DNA of 22,316 nt from Symbiodinium natans. Lineage: Eukaryota; Sar; Dinophyceae; Suessiales; Symbiodiniaceae. The position numbers and the translations under genes were made by a program. Under the pieces are notes generated by a model. It was not told the DNA's origin. It was given only the letters and a program-made list of their open reading frames with translations, and ran no database searches. The stretch is from positions 1,025,336-1,047,651 of the forward strand of contig CAJNDS010000213.1 in the NCBI GenBank assembly GCA_905221605.1. The letters are read 5' to 3'. Shown here piece after piece: positions 6,694-14,554 of this stretch (position 1 is the stretch's first letter; each line of letters begins with the position of its first letter).

Positions 6694-6719
6694 CCCTGCC
6701 CCTACCCCTAAACCCGGAG

Positions 6720-6838
6720 GCCTGGTATTTCTGGCACGTCTTCTGGGCCCTGGTCCAAGTGGCCATGACCTGCGTGGCGAGCGCCGGCATGCGCGAGGCC
6801 CAGGCCGGCGCGGCAGAGTCTGGGATGTTTTTCCTGAG
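6720..6838 (+). CDS. Exon, locus 1: first clear membrane segment
   Basis: After CCCGGAG|, reads AWYFWHVFWALVQVAMTCVA then SAGMREAQAGAAESGMFFLR; ends AG|GTTTGG next to a telomere array. Nearly all third positions are G/C. The first 20 residues form a plausible transmembrane helix, followed by an Ala/Gly/Glu loop. Confidence 0.7.
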
Positions 6839-6840
6839 GT

Positions 6841-6893
6841 TTGGGGTTTAGGGTTTAGGGTTTAGGGTTTAGGGTTGGTTTAGGGTTTAGGGA
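6841..6893 (+). repeat. TTTAGGG array
   Basis: About six units with one break at GGTTGGTTTAGGG. Confidence 0.95.
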
Positions 6894-7404
6894 TGATAGT
6901 ACCACCATAAGAGGGAACATCCCAAGGGACAGTTCTTAAAGTCTGCGTCTTTTTGCCTTAAAATCCGCCAGTCTGCCAAAAATATTCCCTAAACCCTTAA
7001 ACCCTTGAACCCTGAACCCCTGAAACCCTAAAAGGCCGGAACTTTCCCGGGTAGAGTATCTAGCCTCTTTGTTTTCGTTGGGGGGGGGGGGGGGAGGGGA
7101 GGGGCTTTGAAGGAATAGGGCTCGACGAGGGTTGAGGGCCAACCTCAGCCCTACGAACCACCTTGACGTGCACTTATTCCCTAAGCCTTGAAGCTTAGTA
7201 ATCTAGAATGCCCTTGTGGGTGGCTCCATGCTTCCCAGCTTCTTTAAGTAAAAAGCATGAAGCAAAAGATGGGTTACCCGAAGCTCCTGGGGGCTTGGAG
7301 GGAACTGGATTCGTCGGTTTTAGGGTTGTGTGGGTCTCGACGCAGTCGTGCGCGTTGCTGCTGCCATCCTCCCAGCACTAACTTCTGAAGCCCCCCCTCT
7401 GCAG
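6894..7404. other. Intron sequence
   Basis: Poly-G run (about 7080-7095) and degenerate CCCTTAA units near 6986-7030. The region 7330-7390 reads through as VVRVAAAILPAL but also looks like an intron end (CACTAAC, then a C-rich tract and CTGCAG), so it is not called as exon. Confidence 0.4.
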
Positions 7405-7454
7405 GTACCTGCCTTCGCCTTTGTTGTGTTGGTTGCGCTCTGGTTGAAGAGGCC
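7405..7454 (+). CDS. Candidate exon, locus 1: hydrophobic segment
   Basis: After a textbook acceptor (CACTAAC, C-rich tract, CTCTGCAG|), reads VPAFAFVVLVALWLKRP in phase 0. The phase that would continue 6720-6838 instead gives RYLPSPLLCW. The border is good but the frame is unresolved. Confidence 0.4.
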
Positions 7455-7549
7455 GTACCCGAAACCCTAACCCCCTAAGCCGCTTTTCAAGGTAGGCTTC
7501 GGCAAGCAAACCCTAAACCCTAAACCCTAAACCCGGGAGGTTGTTGCAG

Positions 7550-7603
7550 GACAAAAGTCGCGATGTTCCAGGCGACTTCGACCTCCTAAACCCCATCAGG
7601 TCT
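7550..7603 (+). CDS. Exon, locus 1 (acidic loop)
   Basis: After GTTGTTGCAG|, reads DKSRDVPGDFDLLNPIRS and ends TCT|GTCGTG. Phase 0 at both ends. Hydrophilic, consistent with a loop between membrane segments. Confidence 0.5.
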
Positions 7604-7989
7604 GTCGTGTGAACCGCCACCAAAGCGGAAAAATAGAGGATTAGAGAACTGAAGGGTCAATGCAAAAGTCACATCTGTGCCCACTGTCTGGGTTCAGAGA
7701 TTGCATCTACACTTTTCAGGCTTCGGAAACCCCCGTAAGCAATTAGAGTTTCGGGCTTTGGGATCAAGACAGCATCACAACACCATCCCGGCACTTTCAC
7801 AACCCCGAAGGCCCTAAGCCCCAGAATCCTGCTTCTTCCATTTTTGTTGATACAAGAGGGGCTATCTTCGGGTTCTCCTGTGCAAGGTTACCCCCTAAAC
7901 CCCAAACCCTAAGCCCACGCGTCCCCAAGCCAAACGCACAGTGACTAAACCCTAAACCCTGAACCCTAAACCCTAAACCCTCAACCCAG
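7604..7989. other. Intron-rich stretch with possible micro-exons
   Basis: Possible exons at 7655-7691 (GQCKSHICAHCL), 7720-7734 (TTTTCAG|...|GTAAGC, 15 nt, ASETP) and 7854-7887 (RGYLRVLLCK, CAAG|GTTACC). Each has plausible borders but is too short to prove. A CCCTAAA array lies at about 7945-7985. Confidence 0.3.
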
Positions 7990-8066
7990 AGGCTCCTCGA
8001 GGAGACGTGGCAGCTCTTCAACTACTGCTGCTGCGGAGTCCGGGAGGCCCACCAACCGATTCTAGG
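7990..8066 (+). CDS. Exon, locus 1 (Cys-rich)
   Basis: After CAACCCAG|, the frame with best codon bias (almost all third positions G/C) reads RLLEETWQLFNYCCCGVREA. Ends GG|GTTTGG. The other frames are open too; one gives an ankyrin-like GDVAALQLLL but has poor bias. Confidence 0.5.
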
Positions 8067-8280
8067 GTTTGGGGTTGAGGGTTTAGGGTTTAGGAGCATA
8101 GGGTTTAGAGATTACAGAAATAAGCCCCAACATGAAACAGAAACAGAACACGTGGAGTGTGAGGCTTTGGGCGCTTGAGGGTCTTCGGGGGTGTCTCACA
8201 ACCTTCCGAGCTTTGAAGGTCTTGAGGGGGTTCCTTCTGCTAGACGAGCAGAGAGGCTAAAGCCCGTAAGCCCACTTCTA

Positions 8281-8405
8281 AACGAAACCCCTAAACCCTC
8301 CACCCTACACCCTACACCCTACACCCCATACCCTACACCCTAAACCCCACCCCCACCCTAGACCCTAAACCCTAAACCCTAAACCCTAAACCCCACCCCC
8401 AACCC
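8281..8405 (-). repeat. CCCTAAA array with CCCTACA variants
   Basis: Mixed array including a run of CCCTACA units. The stretch 8067-8426 around it shows no supported exon. Confidence 0.9.
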
Positions 8406-8426
8406 GCCAAAGAAGCTTTTTGGCAG

Positions 8427-8520
8427 GCTGGGGAGTGTCCCGATATGGCCAAGTCGCCCAAGTCGGCGGGTGCTCCCACCAAAAGGCCAGCCAGGGGATG
8501 CTGTCCGGGCCGAAGCCAGG
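8427..8520 (+). CDS. Candidate exon, locus 1 (frame unresolved)
   Basis: Bounded by TTTTTGGCAG| and AGG|GTTAGG at a telomere array. All three frames are open: MAKSPKSAGAPTKRPARG, WGVSRYGQVAQVGGCSHQ, or a Pro/Arg-rich one. The open length and GC-rich composition against A/T-richer flanks suggest an exon. Confidence 0.4.
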
Positions 8521-8592
8521 GTTAGGGTTTAGGGTTTAAGGGTTAAGGGTTAAGGGTTTAGGGTTTAGGGTTTAGGGTTAGGGTTTAGGGCA
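8520..8592 (+). repeat. TTTAGGG array with TTAAGGG units
   Basis: Contains three TTAAGGG variant units; starts at the exon border with GTTAGG. Confidence 0.95.
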
Positions 8593-8848
8593 AACCCCCG
8601 AGCCACAGGGCTTGTTTGGGTTTAGGGATGCTTGGGCTGTTTTTTTGGGGTTTAGGGCGTTCGGAGGATTTTGTTCGGGCTCAGTGCATTTGGGAAATTT
8701 TGGGGGCTTCCGGCCCGAGGCTTCAAAACTGCGTCCCAGGTTCTAGCAGTTGATGGATGAAAAAAGTCGGTTGCACCTGACTGAGGCCCTAAACCCGAAA
8801 CCCTGAACCCTGAACCCTAAACCCCTAAACCCTGAACCCTGAACCTAG

Positions 8849-8934
8849 ATCTTGCACCATGGCCTCCGGGCGTCCCTGGAGGAGCTGCTACAGCATGTAC
8901 TTGCTGGCATTCTCCTGCTTGACGACGTGCCTGG
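8849..8934 (+). CDS. Exon, locus 1: membrane segment
   Basis: After GAACCTAG|, reads TMASGRPWRSCYSMYLLAFS then CLTTCL, with about 20 of 22 third positions G/C. Ends CTGG|GTCCGC. A second open frame (RASLEELLQHVLAGILLL) has weaker bias. The internal ATG in good context is not taken as a start. Confidence 0.5.
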
Positions 8935-9103
8935 GTCCGCACTTTAGGGGAAAGGAGCTCAAGAAATGCCATAGAGTACGGACGTAGCAAATCACACTCT
9001 TTCTTGACAAAGTGTTTGGGTCCTCACTTTAGGGGTCCATGCTCCTTGCCTTAACTCTAAGGCCAGAACATGCCAGAATCAAACTGTCTGGCTCTTTCTT
9101 CAG
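8935..9103. repeat. Intron with a duplicated 18-bp motif
   Basis: GGGTCCGCACTTTAGGGG at 8933-8950 recurs with one change at 9018-9035, 85 bp later. The first copy covers the donor of the preceding exon. Ends with the acceptor TTTCTTCAG|. Confidence 0.5.
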
Positions 9104-9180
9104 TTCCAGGTACTCCCTGAGCCCTCCAGCCTGAGTTTCTCTTGCCTTGCCGAAGATTCTGAACAGGCATGGCTTCAGGA
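9104..9180 (+). CDS. Exon, locus 1 (acidic)
   Basis: After GCTCTTTCTTCAG|, reads FQVLPEPSSLSFSCLAEDSE then QAWLQ. Ends GA|GTACAT, or continues EYIRST to a TAA at 9197. Phase to neighbours unresolved. Confidence 0.45.
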
Positions 9181-9199
9181 GTACATCCGAAGCACTTAA

Positions 9200-9277
9200 C
9201 CCTCAACCCTAAAACCCTAAAATCCTAAACCCCTAAACCCTAAACCCTAAAGCCCGAAACCCTAAACCCTAAACCCG
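9200..9277 (-). repeat. CCCTAAA array
   Basis: Degenerate CCCTAAA units with CCCTAAAA and AGCCCGAAA variants. Confidence 0.9.
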
Positions 9278-9322
9278 GCTTTACGGCTGAAAATGGGTTC
9301 GCGCCACCCAAGCGAGGCATAG

Positions 9323-9379
9323 ACCCACGTTTCACACCTTCCTCGACTGGGTCTACCTCTCCATCAGCGCAACGGCCCT
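9323..9379 (+). CDS. Exon, locus 1: membrane segment, first half
   Basis: After GAGGCATAG|, reads PTFHTFLDWVYLSISATA and ends CT|GTACCT. The two leftover bases join the first base of 9491 to make Leu, continuing the helix. Strong G/C third positions. Confidence 0.65.
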
Positions 9380-9426
9380 GTACCTTAGGGATTCTTGGGA
9401 ATGTTGTTTTTTCTTGTTGTTTTTTA

Positions 9427-9471
9427 GGGCTTAGGGTTTAGGGTTTAGGCTTTAGGGTTTAGGGTTTAGGG
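9427..9471 (+). repeat. TTTAGGG array
   Basis: Six units with CTTTAGGG variants inside the intron 9380-9490. Confidence 0.95.
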
Positions 9472-9490
9472 CTAGCTAATTTCCCTACAG

Positions 9491-9554
9491 GTACTACTTG
9501 TGGTTCTTTGACCCCTGGCCACTGCGCCGCGTCTTGGCACGCAGCGACCCTCAT
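9491..9554 (+). CDS. Exon, locus 1: membrane segment end and basic loop
   Basis: After TTTCCCTACAG|, reads YYLWFFDPWPLRRVLARSD; in phase with 9323-9379. A TAG at 9558 closes the frame; the exact donor is unclear. The hydrophobic-to-basic switch suggests the helix end is cytosolic. Confidence 0.6.
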
Positions 9555-9584
9555 CCCTAGACCCCCTGAGCCATTAAACCCTTA

Positions 9585-9726
9585 CTTGGAGGTTCATGGT
9601 ACATATTAACCAATTATAACTGTACGTATAACTGTACTTATAAGGTTATATTGGGGCACTTAAGGGGCCTATAAGTGGGTTATAAGTACAGTCATAATTG
9701 GTTAATAGGTACCATGAAACTCCAAG
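9585..9726. mobile_element. MITE-like element, family 1 copy 1 (142 bp)
   Basis: About 42-bp terminal inverted repeats starting CTTGGAGGTTCATGGTAC, with few mismatches, flanked by TA on both sides (9583-9584, 9727-9728). Exactly the length of the copy at 11354-11495. Non-coding; a transposase would have to act in trans. Confidence 0.85.
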
Positions 9727-9920
9727 TAGGCCCTGGAAGAGCAGACGTCCGCAAGATAGAAGTGGAGGGAACCCGCAACCCGAAACCCTTCCGGGGTCCA
9801 TAACTCTGTGAGGCTCGGAGTCCTCAGCCAAAGCCCTAAACCCCAAAAAGGGTTTAGGGTTTAGGGTTTCGGGTTTCGGGTTCAGGCTTAACTTCTGGGA
9901 CGTTTTGGGTTTTGGCACAG
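9727..9920. other. Intron sequence, possible small exon
   Basis: After AAGAGCAG|, 9743-9785 reads VRKIEVEGTRNPKPF, but this runs into repeat-like sequence and has no clear donor. Degenerate TTTAGGG units lie at 9849-9890. Confidence 0.3.
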
Positions 9921-9996
9921 CCCATGAAAGAGGGACCCTCTCGAGAAGACATGCTCAGGGAGATCTGGGTCCGCGCCCTGAGGGATCATCTTAAAG
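9921..9996 (+). CDS. Exon, locus 1 (charged helix)
   Basis: After TTGGCACAG|, reads PMKEGPSREDMLREIWVRAL then RDHLK. Ends G|GTTTAGG with the donor inside the first telomere unit. The leftover base fits the two leading bases of 10272. Confidence 0.65.
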
Positions 9997-10080
9997 GTTT
10001 AGGGTTTAGGGTTTAGGATTGATAAATCCTAAACCCTAAACCTTTAACCCCAAACCCTAAACCCTAAACCCTAAATTTAG
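9997..10080. repeat. Head-to-head telomere arrays
   Basis: A short TTTAGGG array (to about 10018) meets a CCCTAAA array (about 10026-10078) across GATTGATAAATC. The two can pair as a hairpin at an intron start. Confidence 0.85.
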
Positions 10081-10271
10081 GGTTTCGGGAGAGTTCGAAT
10101 TGAATCCGGAGTCAGGGTTTTGGCAAACCGTAACCCTGAAGCGCCTAAACCTCTAGAACCCTAAGCTCCTACATTCCGAAGCCCATCACAATGGCTAAGG
10201 GCTCAGGGTGAAGCACCCTCCCTCAAAACCCTTAAGGCTTCTACTCCCCGAACCCTGAGCCCGACATCTAG

Positions 10272-10379
10272 GATCTCTGATCGCCTTCTACTTCACACTG
10301 GTCTGGCTGTCTGCACTCTATTGGCCCCTTGGCCTTTGCTTAAAGACCTTCAGCCCGCAACAGGCGTTTCGGGTTCAGG
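10272..10379 (+). CDS. Exon, locus 1: membrane segment
   Basis: After GACATCTAG|, reads SLIAFYFTLVWLSALYWPLG then LCLKTFSPQQAFRVQ. Clear transmembrane helix followed by a basic loop. Ends G|GTTTTTGG; the leftover base fits 11959, which would make a 1579-bp intron hosting the TRIM and a MITE. A GC donor at CAACAG|GCG is an alternative. Confidence 0.65.
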
Positions 10380-10438
10380 GTTTTTGGGGTTTTGGGGTTT
10401 TGGGGTTTTGGGGTTTAGGGGTTTAGGGGTTTAGGGGT
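10380..10438 (+). repeat. TTTTGGGG / TTTAGGGG array
   Basis: Four TTTTGGGG units (with a few preceding T) grade into TTTAGGGG units; 8-bp rather than 7-bp period, an Oxytricha-like sequence variant. It ends at the TRIM insertion. Confidence 0.85.
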
Positions 10439-10569
10439 TGCTAATGCCCACCTAAAACCAAATACACCATGTGCCCACCCCCAACCCACCGAGCCGGCAG
10501 GATACACCGAATGGCCGGGACGCGCTGGCCCTAAGGGCTGCCAGCCAGGCCTACAGGACATGAAAAACA
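10439..10569 (-). repeat. TRIM terminal repeat, left copy
   Basis: Starts TGCTAATGCCCACC, ends CATGAAAAACA. Differs from the right copy by one T/C change and a small rearranged indel at CCGAATGGCC. Confidence 0.8.
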
Positions 10570-11071
10570 CCCCCCGGCTTTGAGCGCGAAGCGCAGAAAA
10601 GCACAACTTTCATGTCCGTTACCGTCTGCGTTGGCCACTGTGCCCTCGCACCCCCAGAGCCTGGCACAGAAGCCCCAACCACTTTGGGCTACCGGACCAG
10701 GATGGGGAGCACAAGGGTGGGCACTCACCTGAACCCCCAATGGTCCAGAGCAAGCGCCGGCCTGCCCACCAGCACTCACGGCATGGCAGGCGCTGCACCC
10801 ACCGCGGCGGAGCACAGCTGCAGACTCCAACAAGGCCAGGGGCCGAGGCGCAAAAGACAAACATCCCTCCTCAGCACGCTCTACGCAGGGACCAACCGAC
10901 AGCCCTCCTGCCCCCCACCACCCTATGAGCGCTTGAAGCGCTCTGTGAATGCACGGAAGCCCAGACAAGCAACAAACCAACCACCTCCGCCTACCCTCCA
11001 CAAACTGTGAGCGCACCAGGCGCTCTGTGAATGCCCGAGGGCAGTCCAGCGGCAGAGCGAGGCTCTTAACC

Positions 11072-11207
11072 TGCTAATGCCCACCTAAAACCAAACACAC
11101 CATGTGCCCACCCCCAACCCACCGAGCCGGCAGGATACACCGGCCCGAATGGGCGGGACGCGCTGGCCCTAAGGGCTGCCAGCCAGGCCTACAGGACATG
11201 AAAAACA
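11072..11207 (-). repeat. TRIM terminal repeat, right copy
   Basis: 136 bp, near-identical to 10439-10569; the few differences imply a fairly recent insertion. Followed by the GGGGT target duplicate. Confidence 0.8.
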
Positions 11208-11353
11208 GGGGTTTTAGGGGCTTTAGGGGTTTTAGGGGTTTAGGGTTTAGGGTTTAAGGTTTAGGGTTGTACTCTAAGCGCTGCGCCCCCGCTGGCAGCA
11301 GCCAAGAGGACAACTGGGTTGCAACGAAGGCAACATCAGTGATTCTAAGCCAA

Positions 11354-11495
11354 CTTGGAGGTTCATCGTACATATTAACCAAGTATAACTAACCTTATAA
11401 CTGTACTTATAGGGTTATATTAGGGCACTTAAGGGGCTTATAAGTGGGTTATAAGTACAGTCAGAATTGGTTAATAAGTACCATGAACCTCCAAG
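11354..11495. mobile_element. MITE-like element, family 1 copy 2 (142 bp)
   Basis: Same length and inverted ends as 9585-9726 (CTTGGAGGTTCAT...ATGAACCTCCAAG), flanked by AA on both sides. Sits in the same intron as the TRIM. Confidence 0.85.
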
Positions 11496-11713
11496 AAGTG
11501 CTTTGGGATGGCGAAGCCGCAGCCCCCAGCGGCAATGACAAATCCGGCTCTGGTCCACAGGGCAGATCGCAAGGGAGGCAGGAGGGGGGCACGAAGGAGA
11601 GAAAGGGAAACATGAAGGGAGGCAGCATGAAGCCACGATCCCGCGAGGTGCTTCCACTCATCGCTTTTCTTCAGCTACTCAAACAGGGAACAACTTCAAA
11701 AGCTAACTTTCAG
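11496..11713 (+). CDS. Candidate exon, locus 1 (alternative or doubtful)
   Basis: Open frame starting at the MITE right end (CTCCAAG|) and ending CAG|GTTTAT. Hydrophilic Gly/Lys/Ser-rich, then REVLPLIAFLQLLKQG. It does not keep phase between 10379 and 11959, so it could be an alternative exon or chance. Confidence 0.3.
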
Positions 11714-11887
11714 GTTTATAAGTAGAGCAACTGGACTTGCAAATGGCTTTTTGGGTTCCCCAAACTATCCTGGGGAGAATTTCTCGGAGACCCCCCAAAA
11801 CAGGGCAAGGCGGATCTTACCCCCCAAGAAGCCCAAAAAACACGAAGCCCTGAAATCCTCAACCTGCCCCCTCAACTCTAAACTTTA

Positions 11888-11957
11888 GGCCCTAAACCCT
11901 AAACCCTACACCCTGAACCCTAAACCCTAAACCCTAAACCCTAAACCCTAAACCCTA
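11888..11957 (-). repeat. CCCTAAA array at an acceptor
   Basis: About ten units; the last one, CCCTAG, serves as the 3' splice site of the exon at 11959. Confidence 0.95.
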
Positions 11958-11958
11958 G

Positions 11959-12039
11959 ACTGCCAGCGGCCCAGGCTGCGGGGCTTCGGCGCCTGGCAGT
12001 TTAGCGAGCCCCAGCTGCGCAGCACTGGGAGCCAGATGG
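11959..12039 (+). CDS. Exon, locus 1
   Basis: After AACCCTAG|, reads CQRPRLRGFGAWQFSEPQLR then STGSQM, with nearly all third positions G/C. Ends G|GTTTTGG at a telomere array. In phase with 10272-10379. Confidence 0.6.
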
Positions 12040-12049
12040 GTTTTGGGTT

Positions 12050-12117
12050 TAGGGCTTAGGGTTTAGGGTTTAGGGTTTAGGGTTTAGGGTTTAGGGTTTG
12101 GGGGGGGGGGGGGTATT

Positions 12118-12199
<82 letters not shown>

Positions 12200-12204
12200 T
12201 AGTG
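12050..12204 (+). repeat. TTTAGGG array, poly-G and (GTA)n microsatellite
   Basis: Telomere array to about 12098, a G run to 12113, then about 20 GTA units with a GGA interruption (12117-12204). The three repeat types abut with no spacer. Confidence 0.95.
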
Positions 12205-12582
12205 GGTATTACTATATCCCCCTTGAGAAGTATTTTTTGTTTATATAAAACCCAAGAGGGTATTAAGAATAGTACGTTTATTAAGGTTCTAAGGGGAGCA
12301 TAGATTAGGCTAGTGGGGTATTAGGGTATTAGGGTAGTAGGGTACTTGGGTAGTAGGTACTTGGGGGTTAAGGCATTAGCTATTCGGGTATTAGGGTAGT
12401 AGTGTATTGGGGTAGGAGGGCAGTAGGATAGTAGGGTCCCTTCTTTGGGGGGGGTCCCCTGAAAACTATCTGGGTAGTAAGGACCCAACAAAGTGGGACT
12501 CTAATGTGGGAAGAACTGCCCATGTGAAAACGCGGTTTTGAGAGCTAGGTTTTTGTAGGGGCGCCTTCCTTTTTTTTTACCC
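12205..12582. other. Intron sequence with GTATTAGGGTAGTAGGG-type drift
   Basis: Between 12310 and 12440 short units such as GTAGTAGGGTA and GTATTAGGG repeat irregularly, as if the microsatellite and telomere array had degenerated together. No exon seen. Confidence 0.5.
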
Positions 12583-12778
12583 TAAACCCTAAACCCTAAA
12601 CCCTAAACCCTAAACCTAAACCCGAATTATTGTTGGGTTAGGTTCTTGTATTTGCAGGGTAGGAACCCAGGGCAGTCAGGCTTCTGGGGGGCGGCTGCAC
12701 GCGTTGGATGCGTGACTTGCAAGGGTGGAGGTCTTTTGAGGGGTAATTTTGGGGCGTGCTTGCATTGCAGTGGATCAT
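12583..12778. other. CCCTAAA array and possible exon
   Basis: Array at 12583-12623. After TATTTGCAG| (12643) one frame reads GRNPGQSGFWGAAARVGCVT but does not keep phase. TGCATTGCAG| (12770) is a good acceptor; removing the element at 12779 leaves VDHGSPFL in phase with 12039. Confidence 0.3.
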
Positions 12779-12910
12779 CTTGGTAGCCCAGTGGTACACT
12801 TTACCCCTTTGTTTGGTTCTGGTTTCCCTTAAATAACCAACCCCTAAACCCTAAACCCTAAACCCCAAAAAAGGGTGCCCTTATTGTAAGATGGTTACTG
12901 GGCTACCAAG
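12779..12910. mobile_element. TIR element, family 5, with a telomere array inside
   Basis: Perfect 14-bp inverted ends CTTGGTAGCCCAGT / ACTGGGCTACCAAG, flanked by TCAT on both sides (12775-12778, 12911-12914). The 132-bp element encloses about three CCCTAAA units. Removal joins GATCAT to GGATCC in an open frame. Confidence 0.8.
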
Positions 12911-13015
12911 TCATGGATCCCCGTTTCTAGGGTTGGGTGTTTTGGGCGGATGCAAGTTCTAAACGTTAAACCCTAAACCCTAGGGTTTATAGAAATTGTA
13001 TAGGGTTTGGGTCCC

Positions 13016-13086
13016 AGGTTCAGGGTTCAGGGTTCAGGGTTCAGGGTTCAGGGTTCAGGGTTTAGGGTTTAGGGTTTAGGGTTTAG
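13016..13086 (+). repeat. TTCAGGG array grading into TTTAGGG
   Basis: Seven TTCAGGG units, then four TTTAGGG units; a homogenised variant block. Confidence 0.95.
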
Positions 13087-13110
13087 CCCTCACGAATTGA
13101 TGCCTTCGAG

Positions 13111-13219
13111 TCAAGTCCCCTACGACCGTTTTTCGTCGGCGCAAAGAATCCGAGGAGAAGTTGCTGCCAATACTCTGGGCAATGAGGGACACTGGCACCT
13201 TTCTGATTGTGGTGGCCCG
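13111..13219 (+). CDS. Exon, locus 1: last clear membrane segment
   Basis: After CCTTCGAG| (or a later GCAAAG|), reads VKSPTTVFRRRKESEEKLLP then ILWAMRDTGTFLIVVA; ends CG|GTAGAG. A charged stretch precedes a helix, reminiscent of the S4-S5 linker into S5 of cation channels; resemblance only. The ATG frame 13097-13318 is off-register. Confidence 0.6.
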
Positions 13220-13839
13220 GTAGAGCTGCGGACCCTAGACCAAACCCTTAAATTCTTAAGCCCTAAACCCTCTCTAAGCCCTAGACCCCAAACCCTAAAC
13301 CCCTTGAATCTTGATTAAGCTCTAAACCCAAAACATGTGGAGCCCAGGGGAATCCAGCCCTAAACCCCAAAAGCCCTGGAACCCCTCGGCCGACCGAAGT
13401 GCCTGGGGTTTAGGGCTTAGTTTAATGTGCAGGGTTTGGGGTTTAGGGTTTAGGGTTTAGGGTTCTAAACTCTTACATGCCCTTAGGGTTTTGGGTTTTG
13501 GGCAGGGAATTCCCGGGACATTTGTCACAACGAGGCCATGGCCTTCAGGTGGACACCGCTTGACCCTTCCAAGCACCATCCTCATGATAGGGAGCTGGGT
13601 GCGGGACTCGTTTGCCATCTCGCCTCGTCGCGTATCCATCTCTGCGGGTGAGAGTTTAGATTCTCGGCCTGGGGAAAAGATGCCGACAGATTCCCCAAAA
13701 TTTGCCAGACCTTAAACCCTAAACCCTAAAGCTTCCAAATTTGTGAGGGCTGTTCCGCCGTCCGACACCAACCATCACTGAGTGTGGGTTTCCGACAACA
13801 AGGGACCCCTGATATAGACCCCCAAGTAGTAGGATTTCC
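13220..13839. other. Intron-rich stretch, one GC-rich open block
   Basis: Short CCCTAAA runs near 13262-13305 and TTTAGGG at 13439-13463. The block 13507-13656 (GGGCAG| to GCGG|GTGAGA) is open in at least two frames, giving NSRDICHNEAMAFRWTPLDP or TILMIGSWVRDSFAISPRRV. Probably an exon, frame undecided. The minus frame there is a shadow. Confidence 0.4.
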
Positions 13840-13975
13840 TTTTATAATACGGACCCCAACAAGGTACCCCCTAATTTCGGAAACCCCCTAAACCCTAAAC
13901 CCTAAACCCTAAACCCTAAACCCTAAACCTTTATAAGGACCCCAACAAGCTACCCGCCAAGTTTCGGAAACCCCC
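13840..13975. repeat. 45-bp direct repeats on either side of a telomere array
   Basis: Copies at 13840-13888 and 13929-13975 share TTTATAA, GGACCCCAACAAG and TTTCGGAAACCCCC. The gap is filled by a CCCTAAA array (13889-13928). Confidence 0.85.
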
Positions 13976-14005
13976 ATATATGGGGCTTTGCGTTTTGGGG
14001 CCGAG

Positions 14006-14092
14006 AGCTGCAACCACCTCAAAGGTGACGTTTACCTTCGCTGCCGCGGTGCACAGCTCCTCAGCAGGGGAAGCGCGGGAAGCCCCACTTGG
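14006..14092 (+). CDS. Exon, locus 1 (Cys/Arg-rich)
   Basis: After GGGCCGAG|, reads SCNHLKGDVYLRCRGAQLLS then RGSAGSPTW. Ends TGG|GTTTAG, again a telomere-unit donor. Phase 0 into 14148 across a 55-nt telomere-type intron. One other frame (VTFTFAAAVHSSSAG) is also open. Confidence 0.45.
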
Positions 14093-14147
14093 GTTTAGGG
14101 TTTAGGGGTTTAGGGGTTTAGGGTTTAGGGTTTCCACCAACCCCAAG

Positions 14148-14247
14148 GACCGTGTCAAGGGTACCTCGAGATTGCACCATCCCAGAATTGAGCCGGTTTC
14201 TGTGTCAGCAAGCTGCACCAGCCAGTGGCGCACCCTGTGCCTTCTTG
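14148..14247 (+). CDS. Exon, locus 1
   Basis: After CAACCCCAAG|, reads DRVKGTSRLHHPRIEPVSVS then ASCTSQWRTLCLL; ends G|GTGGGT. Phase 0 with 14006-14092. Moderate codon bias. Confidence 0.45.
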
Positions 14248-14554
14248 GTGGGTTCGAGGTTCCTTTGAATGCGAACCCAAGACCAAGAAGGACAGTTTCG
14301 GTTGAAGCCCTGAACTGCGAACCTAGTACTTTCCCAAAGGCCGTGGCCCAGCCTCCTGGCTTAGGAGTGGAGGACCCGTAGTATCCTTCCCTAGCTTAGT
14401 AGGGAGTCAGGTTAGAATTGGTGTATAGGGCTTGCCCTAAACCCTAAACCCTAAACCCTAAACCCTTCCTCACTAAGTACCCCGTTGGGTTTGGGTGGGC
14501 TTCCTCCGTGGATGAGGGCGAGTCTTGGTTTTTTTCAACCTACAGGCCCTGGTA
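14248..14554. other. Intron sequence
   Basis: A four-unit CCCTAAA array at 14432-14467. A strong acceptor (TTTTTTTCAACCTACAG|) at 14545 is followed only six bases later by G|GTAGGG, suggesting a six-base micro-exon or a recursive site. Confidence 0.35.

Larger units (their letters stand above)
10439..11207 (-). mobile_element. TRIM-like LTR retroelement, non-autonomous (769 bp)
   Basis: Direct terminal repeats of 131 and 136 bp, both beginning TG and ending CA, enclose 502 bp. Perfect 5-bp duplication GGGGT (10434-10438 and 11208-11212). On the minus strand a G6 tract directly precedes the TG of one repeat, like a polypurine tract, so minus orientation is favoured; no convincing primer-binding site. 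No gag or pol. The 161-codon minus frame and 132-codon plus frame across it have no recognisable domain. The GC-rich interior carries two GAGCGC-loop-GCGCTCTGTGAATGC hairpins (about 10927 and 11008). Confidence 0.75.

Noticed and set aside
10531-11016. 161-codon minus-strand ORF
   Set aside because: Lies across the TRIM interior and one terminal repeat; GC-rich DNA is open on both strands there, and no domain is visible.
12117-12204. CRISPR-like or minisatellite array
   Set aside because: Simple GTA trinucleotide microsatellite without spacers.
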